Source: CAWFXC01 sp963819735 (GTDB taxonomy: Bacteria > Actinomycetota > Acidimicrobiia > IMCC26256 > DASPTH01). Taken from it: a stretch of DNA of 64,000 bases. The DNA is taken from positions 2,294,001 through 2,358,000 of the forward strand of contig CAWFXC010000001.1 in the NCBI GenBank assembly GCA_963819735.1, given 5' to 3'. Positions 61,817 through 64,000 of this stretch are shown here, piece after piece. The position numbers and the translations under genes are program-made. The notes under the pieces are model-generated. The model saw nothing but the letters and a program-made list of their open reading frames with translations, ran no database searches and was not told the DNA's origin. Within the stretch, counting starts at the first letter, position 1. Each line of letters starts with the position of its first letter.

Positions 61817-62906
61817 CTACTGCGGCTTCGTCACGCCGATGGCGCTGGCGAGGGGATGCCATTGCGTCGTCGGTACGCCGACGAGGAAACCCTGCGCGAG
61901 CCAGATCCCGGAGCTCCGGAGCGTCGAGAGGTCTTCGATGCGTTCGACTCCTTGGACCACCAGTTCCGGTCCGAGCGGCCGGCTGAGAACGTCGAGCGTC
62001 TCCCGCCCCGCCTCGTGGTGGCCGCCGGCTCCGAGTTCCGAGAGCGTCGCCTCGGTCAGCTTGAGCACCGCGGGCCGGAACGTGAGCAGCTCGAGCCGCG
62101 TCGTCTCCGGGTCGGTGTACGAGAGCGCGAGCTTCGCGCCGGCGCGCTTGATCGCGTCGATACGGGGTGCGAGGTCGGCGACTTCGGACGACCGCACCGG
62201 ACCGGTGAGCTCGATGACCAGACCGTGGAGATCACCCGCGTCGGCGAGCACGCGCCCGACCGCGTCAGTGCCCAGTGCCTGCGGGCTCACGTTCAGCGAC
62301 AGGAAGCAGCCGCGTGGCGTCTCGCGGCGTCGGCTCAACGTGGCGCGGGAGCGCAAGTGCCTCGAGGTCGTTGCGGAGTCCTCGCTGCGCCGCTTCTGCG
62401 AACCAGCGATCGGCCGACAGCCCGGTGCGTCCGGTGAACCGGGCCAGGGCTTCGTAGCCCACGACCGACGAACTGCGGAGATCCGCGATCGGTTGGAGGA
62501 ACGCTTCGACGTCGCACCCGCTGAGCGCGTGGTCGAGGAGATCGTCCCAGGTCGCGAGACCGCTGGGCGCGTCGGTATCGACCCCGGTGCCGCCACCGGG
62601 GCCCGCCCCCGCCGAGGCGATCTCCGGGATGTTCCCGGCCGAGATCTCGCGCGCGATCCATTCGATGAAGGCCGGAACGCGGTGCAGGGGCCGGAGCCGG
62701 GGATGACCGGCGAGCGCCGCGGCAACCCGTCCGATCGACTCGCCGAACACCTGGTGCCCGACGTGTTCCACGGCCTGCTGCAGGTCGAGTGGTTCCTCGG
62801 CGCCGTCGGCGGACGATGCATCGGCCACGATCGGCAGCGCCGCCGTCGACAAGGCGACGAGGCTGCTCCAATCGGCTGGAGCGCGCACCGTGGCGGATGC
62901 GGTCAT
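61817..62906 (-). CDS. EAL-domain protein with degenerate catalytic site (one apparent frameshift)
   Basis: After repair this is a 362-residue protein. An N-terminal part (1-100) of helical type precedes an EAL domain with FLQPIADLRSSSVVGYEALARF, LSLNVSPQAL, VVQGVERIED and LAQGFLVG. The catalytic DDFG is replaced by SYTDPE, so it probably binds but does not hydrolyse c-di-GMP. The frame advances by one base near 62341-62350; removing one base restores ALRATLSRRRETPRGCFLSLN. It lies between an XRE regulator and the WhiG-type sigma gene. Confidence 0.78.
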
Positions 62907-62907
62907 G

Positions 62908-63828
62908 TCATCGTCGCGACGACGTGGCGCCGAGTGACGGCAGGATCGTGGTGCGAAGCTGCCAGGCTTCCTGCTCGTCGGTTCCGAGCAGCTCCATCAG
63001 GCGCGCCTCGATGGCTTCGGGCGTGCCACCGAGCGCGGTTGCGAGCTCGGAGAGGTCTTCCTGCCGCAGCGAGGTCGGCGAGATCCGTTGGGTGTCGCGC
63101 AGCTCGAGGAGCATCGAGAGGTACTCGCGGAGGAGCGCATCGGGCGCGACGCCCGGGAGCGTGCCGGGCGCGTCGGTGTCGGCGGTCTCGGGCGCGTCCG
63201 GCGCGTCGGCGGCTTCATCGGTGGCTTCGACCGTGGCCGCGGTGGCGACCGGCGCGGCGGCCGGTTCGGGTGCGCCATCGGCCGGGTCGGTGGCGTCAGC
63301 CGGGGCCTCGGCCTCGGCCTCGGCCTCGGTGTCGGCGGCGACGGCGACGACGACCGGTGTCACCGCGGGTTCGGGTTCGGGTTCGTCGTCGTTGGTGTCG
63401 GCGGTGCCCTCGATCGGGTCGGTGGTGTCGGCGGCGACGGATGCTTCCACCGCTGCGGCGTCGGACGCGGGTTCCACGTCGTCCTGGGCGACGGGTGCGT
63501 CAGACGACTCGGCGGTGATCGTGTCGTCAGTGTTCACGTCGGCCGCCGCGTCGGTGTCGATCTCCGAGTCGGTGTCGGCGTCGGCGTTCGCTTCCGGCTC
63601 CGGAATCGGCGGGATGAGCTCCTCGAGCTCCACGTCGAGCGCCGCCGCGAGCGCACGGCGGTCGCCGTCGGTCACCGGCCGGCGCCCGCGCTCGTACTTC
63701 GCGATCTTGCGGCGACTCAGGCCGGAGCCCGCGGAGAGCTCGGCCCGGGTCATGCCCCGTTCGTCGCGCAACTTCTCAAGTGTCGGCCCGAATTGATCCG
63801 GACCGACTCGTCCTGCCCGGAGAGTCAT
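62908..63828 (-). CDS. XRE-family regulator with acidic low-complexity region
   Basis: This 306-residue protein has an N-terminal helix-turn-helix (LEKLRDERGMTRAELSAGSGLSRRKIAKYERG), then about 150 residues of acidic Ala-Asp-Glu-Thr-rich linker, and a C-terminal helical part (LREYLSMLLELRDTQRISPTSLRQEDLSELATALGGTPEAIEARLMELLG). It ends one base before the EAL gene. Direct repeats upstream may be its operator. The linker is likely disordered. Confidence 0.78.
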   Translation of the reverse strand: MTLRAGRVGPDQFGPTLEKLRDERGMTRAELSAGSGLSRRKIAKYERGRRPVTDGDRRALAAALDVELEELIPPIPEPEANADADTDSEIDTDAAADVNTDDTITAESSDAPVAQDDVEPASDAAAVEASVAADTTDPIEGTADTNDDEPEPEPAVTPVVVAVAADTEAEAEAEAPADATDPADGAPEPAAAPVATAATVEATDEAADAPDAPETADTDAPGTLPGVAPDALLREYLSMLLELRDTQRISPTSLRQEDLSELATALGGTPEAIEARLMELLGTDEQEAWQLRTTILPSLGATSSRR

Positions 63829-63830
63829 AC

Positions 63831-63895
63831 CTGGTCGTATCGGCGGTCGGTACCACCTCCTGAAGGGTCGAAAGTCACACTGACGGTCGGTATCA
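63831..63895. repeat. Direct repeats upstream of the XRE gene
   Basis: CGGTCGGTACCA (63844-63855) and CGGTCGGTATCA (63884-63895) differ by one base and are 40 bases apart, and a weaker copy (TGGTCGTATCG) lies at 63832. Spacing near four DNA turns suits cooperative binding by the XRE protein. Nothing else is recognised out to 64000. Confidence 0.4.
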
Positions 63896-64000
63896 ACTCG
63901 GCCTCGCGCGACGCCGATGGAATACATGGCGCGCGGGCAGTGTCGTTCCGACAGGTCTTGTCGCAGGCCGGCGCCGGGCAGCAGTGCGGAGGACTCGGTG

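Noticed and set aside
1..64000. rRNA, tRNA, prophage or insertion sequence
   Set aside because: I found no transposase, integrase or phage genes and no cloverleaf or rRNA-like sequence in reading both strands; a dedicated tRNA search was not possible.

Overview
This window comes from a high-GC actinobacterium, most likely an Acidimicrobiia or Ilumatobacter-type lineage (inferred from gene content, not proven). Pointers are an actinobacterial ctaC-D-F / ctaE-qcrCAB respiratory supercomplex, a fused KGD-type 2-oxoglutarate decarboxylase, a WhiB protein next to a PdtaS-type kinase, a paired ArsA/BagAB-like ATPase module, a Bpa proteasome activator, class II DAHP synthase and a WhiG-type sigma factor. 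Coding density is very high, many genes overlap by ATGA or GTGA, and at least a dozen genes have a TANNNT box 6-8 bases before the start codon, which predicts leaderless mRNAs.

Layout. 0-6 kb: an ATP-grasp enzyme and an Fe-S biogenesis locus (NfuA-like, cysteine desulfurase, SufR-like regulator, Mrp). 6-14 kb: a phosphatase, then ctaC-ctaD-ctaF converging on ctaE-qcrC-qcrA-qcrB, then a CtaG-like assembly protein. 14-20 kb: an epimerase, DUF3107, two ArsA-type ATPases, a PdtaS-like kinase and a WhiB1-like regulator. 20-26 kb: a glycerophosphodiesterase, a lipid kinase, UDG, DapA, an MFS exporter and its TetR. 25.7-31.3 kb (minus strand): Bpa, DAHP synthase and KGD. 31.5-34.3 kb: a cyclase/NB-ARC/TPR regulator. 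34.3-38.5 kb: a compact ECF sigma locus (sigma, anti-sigma, two Tat-type ferritin-like proteins, divergent cupredoxin operon) in which three promoters share one motif. 38.5-47 kb: a carotenoid oxygenase, small membrane proteins, an AKR-SDR-ALDH cassette, an amidohydrolase and a VOC protein. 47.2-53.8 kb: a form I aerobic CO dehydrogenase operon (coxMSL, an XdhC-YHS fusion, a DUF2182 membrane protein) with a divergent LysR gene and a palindromic operator. 53.9-56.6 kb: a three-gene operon headed by a UGSC-family selenoprotein with an in-frame TGA and a SECIS-like hairpin. 56.7-61 kb: a TetR gene and a heterodimeric ABC exporter. 61-63.8 kb: an XRE regulator, a degenerate EAL protein and a WhiG-type sigma factor.

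Two cautions. Six genes (ctaD, the MFS exporter, kgd, an SDR, coxL, the EAL gene) are interrupted by ten frameshifts in all. Every one is repaired by removing a single base, which looks like uncorrected sequencing insertions rather than biology. By contrast, the stop codon inside the UGSC gene sits exactly at the family's selenocysteine position and should not be treated as an error.
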